A stretch of DNA of 64,000 nt from Bdellovibrionales bacterium (GTDB taxonomy: Bacteria > Bdellovibrionota > UBA1018 > CAIMNF01). Shown here one piece after another: positions 1 through 7,859 of the stretch. A program made the translations under genes and the position numbers. Location: assembly GCA_018266375.1 (NCBI GenBank), contig JAFEAO010000006.1:1-64000 (forward strand), in the 5' to 3' direction. Each line of letters starts with the position of its first letter. Position 1 is the stretch's first letter. Below the pieces are notes generated by a model, which was not told the DNA's origin, did no database searches, and saw only the letters and a list, made by a program, of their open reading frames with translations.

Positions 1-39
1 TCCTAAGTCTGGCGTGTCTGCCAATTTCACCACGGGTGC
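1..39 (-). tRNA. tRNA-Leu (anticodon UAG), 5' part, cut by window edge
   Basis: Read on the minus strand, the sequence from 39 down to 1 gives the 5' half of a leucine tRNA: a seven-base acceptor strand GCACCCG, TG, a D-arm with stem GTG/CAC around AAATTGGCAGA, then an anticodon stem CCAGA and a seven-base loop CTTAGGA whose middle bases are TAG. The long D-loop with AAATTGGCAGACACG is typical of tRNA-Leu. The 3' strand of the anticodon stem, the long variable arm and the T-arm lie outside the window, so folding cannot be completed here. Confidence 0.88.
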
Positions 40-49
40 ACGTGTAAAA

Positions 50-55
50 ATTGTA
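50..55 (-). promoter_or_regulatory. -10 box of the tRNA-Leu promoter (candidate)
   Basis: On the minus strand TGCTACAAT lies ten bases ahead of the tRNA 5' end. It matches a -10 hexamer (TACAAT) with a TG extension. No convincing -35 hexamer is seen at 16-18 bases upstream. The distance would give a leader of only a few bases before the mature tRNA. Confidence 0.5.
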
Positions 56-286
56 GCATCCCTCTAACGGGAAATCGAGATGATTCGATCCAATGCGGTA
101 TGCATTGATGCCTTGGCCCAATTTAGCGGTGTAATCGGACTTGGAACGAATTTTCACGCGCCGGTTTTGAGATCGACCAGCGTGTTGTAGCTTTCGGGTA
201 AGGCCGCCGGCGAACGAGCTTTCCGTATACTCTCATGTGGCGAAAATTCAAAATCAGAGGTAAAAGAAACGGGTATTCGTTTCGTC

Positions 287-1240
287 ATGAAAATTTATTT
301 CGGATTCCAAAAAACAGACTCGTCTTATCCAGCGCAAGCCGTCGTCGCGATTGGGAACTTCGATGGCGTCCACCTCGGTCACCACGAAATTTTGAATCGA
401 TCGCGCGTTTATGCTCGCCAGATGAAGCTGCCGGTCACCGTTTTTACGTTCAATCCGCATCCGACGATCGAGCTGCGTCCCGAGACTCCGCTCAAACTCC
501 TCATGACTTACGAAGAAAAACGCCATCAGCTTGAAATTCTTGGCGTTGAGTATTGCGTCGAGGAGCCCTTTGACTCGGATTTTGCGTCGACCAGCGCACA
601 TGATTTTTTTTTCGAGATCTTATTCAAACGCCTGCACGCCAAGGTGCTCGTGGTGGGCGAGGACTTTGCTTTCGGCCGCAAACGCGAGGGAACTATTGCG
701 ATGCTGCAAAAGTGGTGCGACGAGAGCGGAGTGCTGCTCGAACGCGTGTCTCCGTTTAAAGTAAAAGGCCAGTCAGTATCGTCGTCCAAGATTCGCGAGT
801 TCCTCCAGGATTCGAAACTGGGTGACGCGGAATCGATGCTCGGTCGCGCGTTTTTCTATCGCGGCGAAATCGTTCACGGCGATAAGCGTGGCCGCGCAAT
901 CGGGTTTCCGACCGCGAACATGAACTGCGCCGAGAAGTTCCCGCTCCCGATCGGGGTGTACGCAACGTCAGTCGTTTGGCGCGGTAAAGAGTTTCCGAGC
1001 GTAACCAATATTGGGCGCCGTCCCACGTTTACTTCTCAGCAAAACGTCAATTTGATCCCGGTTAAAATCGAAACCCACATTCTCGATCTGACACTCGATC
1101 TCTACGGCGAGGTGCTCGAGGTCCGCTTCTACCAACGATTACGCGAAGAAAAAAAATTCGCCGGGATCGATGCGCTTAAAACCCAAATTCAGAACGACGT
1201 GATTTTGGCACGTCAGGTTCTAAGTTCCCGGAATTTTTAA
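287..1240 (+). CDS. ribF: Bifunctional riboflavin kinase / FAD synthetase
   Basis: This 317-residue protein has the usual RibF length and two-domain layout. The N-terminal FMN adenylyltransferase domain shows GNFDGVHLGHHEIL with the nucleotidyltransferase HxGH motif at residues 29-32, and a later SSSKIREFL stretch matching the ISSTxIR motif. The C-terminal flavokinase domain starts near residue 185 and contains GDKRGRAIGFPTANM, the ATP/riboflavin-binding signature. It makes FMN from riboflavin and then FAD in the cytoplasm. The ATG at 287 has no close Shine-Dalgarno sequence; the protein start matches the family. It is followed 42 bases later by pilB, with which it has no known functional link. 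Confidence 0.95.
   Translation: MKIYFGFQKTDSSYPAQAVVAIGNFDGVHLGHHEILNRSRVYARQMKLPVTVFTFNPHPTIELRPETPLKLLMTYEEKRHQLEILGVEYCVEEPFDSDFASTSAHDFFFEILFKRLHAKVLVVGEDFAFGRKREGTIAMLQKWCDESGVLLERVSPFKVKGQSVSSSKIREFLQDSKLGDAESMLGRAFFYRGEIVHGDKRGRAIGFPTANMNCAEKFPLPIGVYATSVVWRGKEFPSVTNIGRRPTFTSQQNVNLIPVKIETHILDLTLDLYGEVLEVRFYQRLREEKKFAGIDALKTQIQNDVILARQVLSSRNF
1205..1221 (+). promoter_or_regulatory. Sigma-54-like -24/-12 element ahead of pilB (candidate)
   Basis: TTGGCACG at 1205-1212 is a perfect match to the -24 half of the sigma-54 consensus. After four bases comes GTTCT at 1217-1221, which matches TTGCW in only three of five positions, and the -12 GC is TC. The element lies inside the last codons of ribF, about 60 bases before pilB, and a sigma-54 activator gene lies in the same cluster. 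A sigma-70-type TATAAT at 1242-1247 is also present but lacks a good -35. Confidence 0.25.
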
Positions 1241-1282
1241 ATATAATTGCTATAGCTCCAGCCGATAAGTAAACTGAAACTA

Positions 1283-2989
1283 ATGTCTCGAAAATTGGTC
1301 GAGCTTTTAATGAAGGAGCGGTTGATCACACAGAACCAACTCCAAGACGCCGAAGGCGTTTTGAAGAGTGGCGGGGATCCCATTCGCCAATTTATCGAGA
1401 AGAAAGCTCTTTCAGAATCGAAGCTTGTTTACTTTCTCAGCCAAAAATTTTCCATGCAAAGTATTAACCTCGCGAAGTTCGAGGTAAAGCCCGATGTCAT
1501 CTCCATCGTCAGCATCGACTTGGCCCAAAAAACCCAAGCGATCCCGATTCAGATGAACCGCGGGATCATGGTCGTCGCGATTCCGGATCCGACCCAACTT
1601 CACAGACTTGAAGACATTAAATTCGCCACCAAGCTCAACGTCGAGGCGGTGTTAACCACTTTTACTGCGTTCGATGCCGCCATGATGAGGTACTACGGCG
1701 GTACGCAAGGCATGTCCAAGGCGGTCGAGCAGTTCAAAAAAGACGCCAAGGAATCCAAGAGCGACGAAGTTCAGCAAATCGATCAGCATCAAGTGCACGA
1801 AGTCGCGGCAGGCGGTTCGACCGACGATGCGCCGGTGATCTCGGTCGTGAACAGCATCTTAACCGAGGCTATCCGTCGCGGAGCTTCGGATATTCACGTC
1901 GAACCGTACGAAAAGGATTTTCGAGTCCGTTTGCGTATCGATGGTACGCTCGTCGACATCACGCACATCCCGACCGAGATGAAACGCGCGGTGATCTCGC
2001 GTTTCAAAATCATGTCCCGTATGGACATCGCCGAATCGAGGATTCCGCAAGACGGTCGTATCAAGATTAAAATCGGCAGTCGCGAAGTCGACTTCCGGGT
2101 GAACACGCTCCCAACGCTTTTCGGCGAGAAGGTCGTGCTGCGTATTTTGAGCAAGGGTAACCTCCAGCTCGATCTTAAAAAACTCGGCTTCGAAGAAAAG
2201 CAGCTCGAACTTTTCCGAAAAGGGATCTCGCAACCGAACGGCATGGTGCTCGTCACGGGGCCTACCGGTAGCGGTAAGACCACGACGCTTTACTCGGCGT
2301 TGATGGAATTGAATCAGGTTAGCGACAACCTCTCCACCGTCGAAGACCCGGTCGAGTATAACTTGGAAGGCATCAACCAGGTTCAAGTTCAAAAGGAAGT
2401 GGGCCTCAGTTTCGCAAGCGTTCTCAGGGCGCTTCTCCGCCAGGACCCGGATACGGTACTGGTAGGGGAGATCCGGGACTATGAAACCGCCGAAGTCGCC
2501 GTTCAAGCCGCGCTCACCGGTCACTTGGTCCTTTCAACCTTGCACACCAACGATACCGTCGCGACCATCACCAGATTGATCAACATGGGTCTCGAGCCGT
2601 TCCTCGTCACCGCATCGGTGAATACGATTCTCGCGCAACGCCTTCTGCGGACACTTTGCTCTCATTGTAAGACTCCGGCGACGGTCCCGGAAAAGCAACT
2701 CGAAGATCTGGGGATTCTTGCGTCGTCGAACGAAGCGAGGTTCCACACGGCGCCGGGCTGCTCCGAGTGCAACAACACCGGTTACAAAGGCCGGGTCGCG
2801 ATTTACGAAGTACTGGAGTACAACCAGCAGCTCAAAGAGATGACGCTCGAAGGCCGCTCCGCGATCGAGATCAAACGCGCGGCCGTGCAGGAATACAATT
2901 TACAAACACTGAGGATGTCGGCGCTGAGAAAAGCGATGGAAGGCCGCACTTCGATCGAAGAAGCGATTTCGATGACAACCGACCACTAA
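1283..2989 (+). CDS. pilB: Type IV pilus assembly ATPase PilB
   Basis: A 568-residue GspE/PulE-family ATPase that powers pilus extension at the inner-membrane base. The N-terminal part (about 1-150) has the MshEN/GspE-N layout. The core shows Walker A GPTGSGKTTT near residue 326, the Asp-box/Walker B LLRQDPDTVLVGEIRD, and the His-box STLHTNDT. A zinc-binding tetracysteine (CSHC near 459 and CSEC near 493) is typical of PilB/GspE and absent from PilT, which separates it from the next gene. It is the first gene of the run pilB-pilT-pilC. The ATG at 1283 lacks a clear ribosome-binding site. Confidence 0.96.
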   Translation: MSRKLVELLMKERLITQNQLQDAEGVLKSGGDPIRQFIEKKALSESKLVYFLSQKFSMQSINLAKFEVKPDVISIVSIDLAQKTQAIPIQMNRGIMVVAIPDPTQLHRLEDIKFATKLNVEAVLTTFTAFDAAMMRYYGGTQGMSKAVEQFKKDAKESKSDEVQQIDQHQVHEVAAGGSTDDAPVISVVNSILTEAIRRGASDIHVEPYEKDFRVRLRIDGTLVDITHIPTEMKRAVISRFKIMSRMDIAESRIPQDGRIKIKIGSREVDFRVNTLPTLFGEKVVLRILSKGNLQLDLKKLGFEEKQLELFRKGISQPNGMVLVTGPTGSGKTTTLYSALMELNQVSDNLSTVEDPVEYNLEGINQVQVQKEVGLSFASVLRALLRQDPDTVLVGEIRDYETAEVAVQAALTGHLVLSTLHTNDTVATITRLINMGLEPFLVTASVNTILAQRLLRTLCSHCKTPATVPEKQLEDLGILASSNEARFHTAPGCSECNNTGYKGRVAIYEVLEYNQQLKEMTLEGRSAIEIKRAAVQEYNLQTLRMSALRKAMEGRTSIEEAISMTTDH

Positions 2990-3002
2990 GGGGTGACCGA
3001 TT

Positions 3003-4064
3003 ATGAGTAAACTTACGCTAACGGCGTTACTGAGAGCGATGGTGGACCAGGATGCGTCTGACTTGCACCTTTCTACGGGGACTCCTCCGCAGTTCCGGAT
3101 TCACGGCCGGTTGTTTCGTGCGAAGTCGGATGTACTGACGCCGGACATGATTAAAGAACTCCTGTATGATATTTTGACCGAGCAGCAAAAAAAAATGTTC
3201 GAAGCCAACCACGAGCTCGACTTCTCGTTTGGCGTGAAGGATGTCGCCCGTTTCCGGGGTAACTTGCTTTTTCAAAAAGGATCCATGGGCGGGGTGTTCC
3301 GCCGGATTCCGGTAGAGGTACCGGACTTCGATATGCTCAAGCTCCCGGACGTGATTAAAAAGGTCGTGCGTCAGCCCAACGGACTCTTCCTGGTGACCGG
3401 CCCGACTGGTTCGGGTAAGTCGACTTCGCTTGCGGCGATCATCGACTATCTCAACCGCGAAGAAAACGGCCACATTCTCACGATCGAAGATCCGATCGAG
3501 TTTATTCACCCGCACAAAAGTTGCATCGTCAATCAACGCGAAATCGGAGCGGACAGCCACACGTTCCATGACGCGCTCAAAGCGTCTCTCCGACAGGACC
3601 CCGACTATATTCTGGTAGGCGAGTTGCGGGACTTGGAAACGATCGAGATGGCGCTCACCGCGGCCGAGACCGGTCACTTGGTGTTTGCAACCATGCACAC
3701 CAACAGCGCGGTTCAAACCATCGCTCGGGTGGTGAACGTGTTCCCGCCGCACCAGCAGCCTCAGATCCGTCAGCTTCTCGCGGCAACGTTATGTGCAGTG
3801 ATGACCCAACAGCTGGTTCCGAACTCCGGCAAGTCGGGCCGTTCGCTCGCAGCCGAACTTTTGATTCCGAACCTCGCCGTGAAGAACCTGATTCGCGAAG
3901 ATAAGATGCACCAAATTTACGGCGTGATGCAGTCAGGTCAGGGCGGTACCGGGATGTTGACCATGAACCAAAGTTTGGTCGAACTCATTAAAAAAGGTAA
4001 TCTCACCAAACCCGACGCGTTGAACTTGAGTTTGCTCCCGGAAGAATTGTCGAAAATGGTTTAA
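3003..4064 (+). CDS. pilT: Type IV pilus retraction ATPase PilT
   Basis: A 353-residue hexameric retraction motor. Visible are Walker A GPTGSGKST near residue 133, LRQDPDYILVGELRD, the His box FATMHTNSA, and the C-terminal PNLAVKNLIRE segment, which corresponds to the AIRNLIRE motif required for retraction. No tetracysteine is present, as expected. The start ATG at 3003 is preceded by AAGGGGTGA at the usual distance, and the gap to pilB is only 13 bases, so the two are surely cotranscribed. Confidence 0.96.
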   Translation: MSKLTLTALLRAMVDQDASDLHLSTGTPPQFRIHGRLFRAKSDVLTPDMIKELLYDILTEQQKKMFEANHELDFSFGVKDVARFRGNLLFQKGSMGGVFRRIPVEVPDFDMLKLPDVIKKVVRQPNGLFLVTGPTGSGKSTSLAAIIDYLNREENGHILTIEDPIEFIHPHKSCIVNQREIGADSHTFHDALKASLRQDPDYILVGELRDLETIEMALTAAETGHLVFATMHTNSAVQTIARVVNVFPPHQQPQIRQLLAATLCAVMTQQLVPNSGKSGRSLAAELLIPNLAVKNLIREDKMHQIYGVMQSGQGGTGMLTMNQSLVELIKKGNLTKPDALNLSLLPEELSKMV

Positions 4065-4073
4065 AGGTAAAAG

Positions 4074-5303
4074 ATGGCAGAATTTGTCTACATTGCCGCG
4101 GATCGATCCGGCAAAAAAATCGAAGGGAAGATGGAGGCCGCCAGCGAAGGCGAGCTTCGGATGACTTTGCGCGGACAGGGATTGCGCCCGCTCAAGATCT
4201 CGCGCCCCAACCTCAGTCAACAGGATCTTGGTATGGCCATCAAAGAAGCGCTCGGGATCAAAGGTTCGGTTCCGATCGACCGTCTCATGAACTTCATCCG
4301 TCAACTTCAAGTGATGATCAACTCGGGTGTTCCGCTCGTCCAGGCGATCGACCTCTTTTACGAGCAAGAAGCGGATCCGACGTTGAGAGGGATTCTTGCC
4401 GCCTCAGCGCAAAAAATTAAGCAAGGTAGCTTCCTGTGGGAATCGTTTGCGGCCTATCCGCACATTTTCGAGAAAGTCTTCGTGGCGTTGATTCGTGCGG
4501 GCGAGAGTTCGGGTACTTTGGACGTGATGTTAAAGCGCGTCGGCAAGTACATGGAGAACGCGTATCGATTGAAGAAGCTCATCAAGAAGTCGATGACTTA
4601 TCCGATTACCGTTCTCGTGATCGCCACCGGCGTAGTCGCGCTCATGCTCATTATCGTCATTCCGAAGTTCGAGGAGATGATCACCAGCGCCGGCGGTACG
4701 CTCCCGCTTCCGACTCAGATCGTGATCAATATGTCCCACTGGTTGATAAGAAACTTTTTTATCATCGTAGTCGGCGGAGCCGCGGCCGCGTTTATTGCTC
4801 GGACCTATTTAAAGAGCAGAGAGGGCCAGATCGTCTTTCAAAAGACGATGCTCAAGCTCCCGATTTCGGGTGATTTGATCGTCAAGAGCGGCGTAGCGCG
4901 GTTCTCTCGGACGATGTCGACGCTTCTCGCGTCGGGTGTTCCGATGGTGGATTCCCTCGAGATTTGCCGTTCGGCGTCTTCACACATTGCGTTCGAAGAT
5001 GCGATCGGCGAGATGAAAAAGGAGGTCGAACTGGGCGCAAGCTTCGCCACTGCCATGGTTCGGCAGAAGGTTTTTCCTAAAATGGCGACACAGATGGCCG
5101 CCGTCGGCGAAAACACCGGTAACATGGATAAAATGTTGGAGAAGGTCGCCGACTTCTACGAAGAAGAAGTCGAGAACGCGATCGAAGGGATGATGAAGAT
5201 GATCGAGCCGCTCATGCTCGTGTTCCTGGGCGGCGTTGTCGGTGGACTCATGATTTCAATGTATCTTCCAATCTTCCAAATGGCAGGCAACACAGGCGGA
5301 TAA
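4074..5303 (+). CDS. pilC: Type IV pilus inner-membrane platform protein PilC
   Basis: A 409-residue GspF-family protein, the membrane platform on which PilB and PilT act. It contains two repeats of the T2SSF domain (for example RLMNFIRQLQVMINSGVPLVQAI early and RFSRTMSTLLASGVPMVDSLE in the second half). It has three hydrophobic segments, near residues 176-197, 224-243 and 380-400, the standard PilC topology. It is preceded by AAAGG nine bases after the pilT stop, and its stop is followed one base later by the next start. Confidence 0.95.
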   Translation: MAEFVYIAADRSGKKIEGKMEAASEGELRMTLRGQGLRPLKISRPNLSQQDLGMAIKEALGIKGSVPIDRLMNFIRQLQVMINSGVPLVQAIDLFYEQEADPTLRGILAASAQKIKQGSFLWESFAAYPHIFEKVFVALIRAGESSGTLDVMLKRVGKYMENAYRLKKLIKKSMTYPITVLVIATGVVALMLIIVIPKFEEMITSAGGTLPLPTQIVINMSHWLIRNFFIIVVGGAAAAFIARTYLKSREGQIVFQKTMLKLPISGDLIVKSGVARFSRTMSTLLASGVPMVDSLEICRSASSHIAFEDAIGEMKKEVELGASFATAMVRQKVFPKMATQMAAVGENTGNMDKMLEKVADFYEEEVENAIEGMMKMIEPLMLVFLGGVVGGLMISMYLPIFQMAGNTGG

Positions 5304-5304
5304 A

Positions 5305-6270
5305 ATGGCATCTCAGATTCTCTCGATCGATCAAATCAAACGGCCCATCCTCGGTGCTTCGCCTCAAATCGAGGCGTTGAAAAAGCTGATCGTTCGGGTC
5401 GCGCCGTCCAAAACAAACGTGCTCATCATCGGCGAGAGCGGAACGGGCAAAGAGCTCGTCGCGCGCGCCCTTCATGAACTGAGCCCGGTCCATGATCAGG
5501 CTTTCATCGCAGTCAACTGCGGCGCGATCCCGGAGACTTTGATCGAAAGCGAACTCTTCGGTCATAAGAAGGGCAGTTTTACCGGCGCGATCGCCGACAA
5601 GCCGGGGCTCTTCGAGGCGGCCGCCGGCGGAACGCTGTTCCTCGATGAGATCGGCGAACTTGCGATGTCGATGCAGGTTAAACTTTTGCGCGCGCTTCAG
5701 GATCGCGCGATTCGCCGCGTGGGAGGTAACGAAACGATCAAAGTCGACGTGCGTATCGTCGCAGCGACCAACCGGAATCTGGAAGAAGGGGTCAAGAACG
5801 GGACTTTCCGTGAGGATCTCTATTACCGCTTGAACGTGATCATGCTTGAGACCCCGCCGCTTCGCGAACGCGTGGGCGACGTGGAGATGCTGGCAGAGGG
5901 ATTCCTGAAAAAATTCAGTGAAAAACTGAATCGCAAACCGCTTACTTTTTCGAAAGAGGCGCTCGAAGTCATTTTAACCCACCGCTGGCCGGGCAATATT
6001 CGCGAACTTGAGAACATTATGGAGCGGGTCGCAACGTTGGAGAGCCAGGCCTCGGTTCAAGCATCGAGCTTACCCCCTGAAATGGTGGCCGCTGCCAGAA
6101 AACAGGCCAATCAACCTCGGGAACTGACGTTGCGCGCGAACTTCATGGCAGGTGTCATCGATCTGGAAAAAGTTCTCGATCAAGTTAGGACGTTTTACAA
6201 AAAAGAAGCGCTCCTCTATACCAAGGATAATGAAGACGAAGCGAAGAAGCTCCTTGGGATTAAAAAATAA
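5305..6270 (+). CDS. Sigma-54 AAA+ activator without receiver and with truncated HTH
   Basis: A 321-residue protein made almost entirely of a sigma-54 activation AAA+ domain: Walker A GESGTGKE at 43-50, sigma-54 contact loop GSFTGA at 90-95 (GAFTGA with Ala to Ser), Walker B GGTLFLDEIGE, and RWPGNIRELEN. It sits where pilS/pilR lie in Myxococcus, but there is no N-terminal receiver and no neighbouring kinase. The C-terminus reads YTKDNEDEAKKLLGIKK and stops: this is the first part of a Fis-type HTH, with the recognition helix missing. Neither other reading frame after the stop restores it. It may act through another DNA-binding subunit, from solution, or be partly disabled. It probably controls pilus or surface genes, but the target is unknown. 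Confidence 0.85.
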   Translation: MASQILSIDQIKRPILGASPQIEALKKLIVRVAPSKTNVLIIGESGTGKELVARALHELSPVHDQAFIAVNCGAIPETLIESELFGHKKGSFTGAIADKPGLFEAAAGGTLFLDEIGELAMSMQVKLLRALQDRAIRRVGGNETIKVDVRIVAATNRNLEEGVKNGTFREDLYYRLNVIMLETPPLRERVGDVEMLAEGFLKKFSEKLNRKPLTFSKEALEVILTHRWPGNIRELENIMERVATLESQASVQASSLPPEMVAAARKQANQPRELTLRANFMAGVIDLEKVLDQVRTFYKKEALLYTKDNEDEAKKLLGIKK

Positions 6271-6282
6271 GGGTCAGGTCGA

Positions 6283-7788
6283 ATGATTCAGCTGCTCGAT
6301 GACTTTACCCACATCGGGCAGTCGTGTCTGCGCCTCGATACCCAGCCCATGGATCGCTTTGCCGTCGTCGCGATCAACTGCGCGCTTGGGGAGTCGGTCG
6401 ATCATGCGCGTTTTGCTTCGCTTGCGTTTATTTTAGCGACGCTCGTTATTCTGGACCGCGTTTTCTTTAGAGACCGGGATTGGAAGCGGGTATTGCTTTG
6501 GGCGGTTCACCCGCTCGTTCTCATCCCGTTTTTTTGGGCTTCTCAGATTACGACATCGATGACCGCGTTTTGGGCGTCGGTCTGGACTTTGATCTTTATC
6601 CGTTGGCTCCCGCAGCCTCGCGATCCGAAGATGATCGCTTGGCTGGCAGTTTGGTCCATTCTCGGAGCGGCGGTGCGATTTGAAGCGCTGGCTTACGGAT
6701 TTGTTTTTCTCGCGCTCTTTTTTTGGTTCAACCGTACTTGGCTTGCCGCTCGAAAACGGGTCGCTACGGGGTTGGCCATTTCGACGGCGGGGATGCTATT
6801 GGGTAAAGTTCTCGTTCGTTTGATTCCGGCGCATGCCCCCCATATGGTGACCGAGTGGGGTACCGTCAGCGACGCCCTTAATGAGGCGCATTTTTATCCG
6901 TTGGCGACCTATCCGTTTTTACAGCTCGATTCCATCGGTCGATATCTCGAGGGTTTTTTCTTACCCTGGAAGATTTCTTTTTACGGGGATTGGTACCAAT
7001 GGTGGTCGATTCATGAGGCCCTTTGGATGTCGCCGCTGCGTCTTGCATTTTGGTCGGCAGCGATCTTTGGCGGATCTTTTTTGATTAAAAATCGGGAGTG
7101 GCGGGGCCGGATTCGAGTCGGGCTTTTATTTTTTGTCGGCTGTACGGCGGCACTCTCGTCGCTCCCTCGTAACGACTGGTATTATCCGGTGCGGGCTTAT
7201 CTCGGCACCCTATGTTTGCTCGTGTGTCTGACACCGCTCATTCTCCGGCGCAAAGTCGTATATGGAGCGACTGCATTGCTCTTTGCCGCTTCGAGTCTGG
7301 CGCACATAACGATGCACTATTCGGACGGAAGCAGCTTCGTGGCCTACGAATCCGAGATTGCGGGCGGGGCTCATCCGTTTATGGCATTTGATGAAGCGAA
7401 GTTATTGCTGAAGGCGGGTAAACCCGACGAGGCCATCAAAGCCCTTCATGAAGTGTACGAAAAAATCCCGGTGGAATCCGCTCGCACTTCCGCGCGTGCC
7501 GGTGCGTTTTGGTCACTCAGTCTTTATTACGCTTGGATCATCTATGAAAAGCAAGTGGATAGAACGAAGGCCGACGAGGTTTTAAAAGTCTTACGCGATT
7601 CCACGTACTATCCGGCGGTCCACGCGTGTCTTCAAGCGGATTACTCGACACCCGAGCAATGTCTCGACGGAGAGCGGAAGGGGAATTTCTGCGGTTCGCT
7701 GACTTATGCGATGCCGAGGCTCGAGACGGTTCGTCCGTATCGAGTCGATCCCGAAAAGATTTGCGGCTTCGAGCCTTATCGGCATTGA
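6283..7788 (+). CDS. Polytopic membrane protein, GT-C glycosyltransferase-like, with TPR-like tail
   Basis: A 501-residue protein with about ten hydrophobic segments up to residue 350 and a soluble tail (about 365-501) containing TPR-like helices (AKLLLKAGKPDEAIKALHEVYEK). The LLDDFTHI near the N-terminus resembles the acidic first periplasmic loop of GT-C (dolichol- or undecaprenyl-sugar dependent) transferases, but no membrane helix precedes it, which is unusual. The ribosome-binding site GGGTCAGG supports the ATG at 6283. The gene is in the same frame as the preceding activator, separated by a stop and four codons. Given its place between pil genes, a role in pilin or surface glycosylation is possible but is only an inference. 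Confidence 0.6.
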   Translation: MIQLLDDFTHIGQSCLRLDTQPMDRFAVVAINCALGESVDHARFASLAFILATLVILDRVFFRDRDWKRVLLWAVHPLVLIPFFWASQITTSMTAFWASVWTLIFIRWLPQPRDPKMIAWLAVWSILGAAVRFEALAYGFVFLALFFWFNRTWLAARKRVATGLAISTAGMLLGKVLVRLIPAHAPHMVTEWGTVSDALNEAHFYPLATYPFLQLDSIGRYLEGFFLPWKISFYGDWYQWWSIHEALWMSPLRLAFWSAAIFGGSFLIKNREWRGRIRVGLLFFVGCTAALSSLPRNDWYYPVRAYLGTLCLLVCLTPLILRRKVVYGATALLFAASSLAHITMHYSDGSSFVAYESEIAGGAHPFMAFDEAKLLLKAGKPDEAIKALHEVYEKIPVESARTSARAGAFWSLSLYYAWIIYEKQVDRTKADEVLKVLRDSTYYPAVHACLQADYSTPEQCLDGERKGNFCGSLTYAMPRLETVRPYRVDPEKICGFEPYRH

Positions 7789-7859
7789 ACTTCGGGAGCG
7801 CCGAAACCGAAGACCCGTGACAAGTCACGCCTCGATTGCTAGTTTTTGGAAGAATGGAC

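Noticed and set aside
1859..2524. Minus-strand open frame of 221 codons in pilB
   Set aside because: Shadow of the conserved ATPase core; composition and lack of signals argue against a gene.
6268..6300. Simple frameshift or sequencing error ending the sigma-54 activator
   Set aside because: Neither alternative frame after GIKK encodes a Fis-type recognition helix, so a single indel does not restore the protein.
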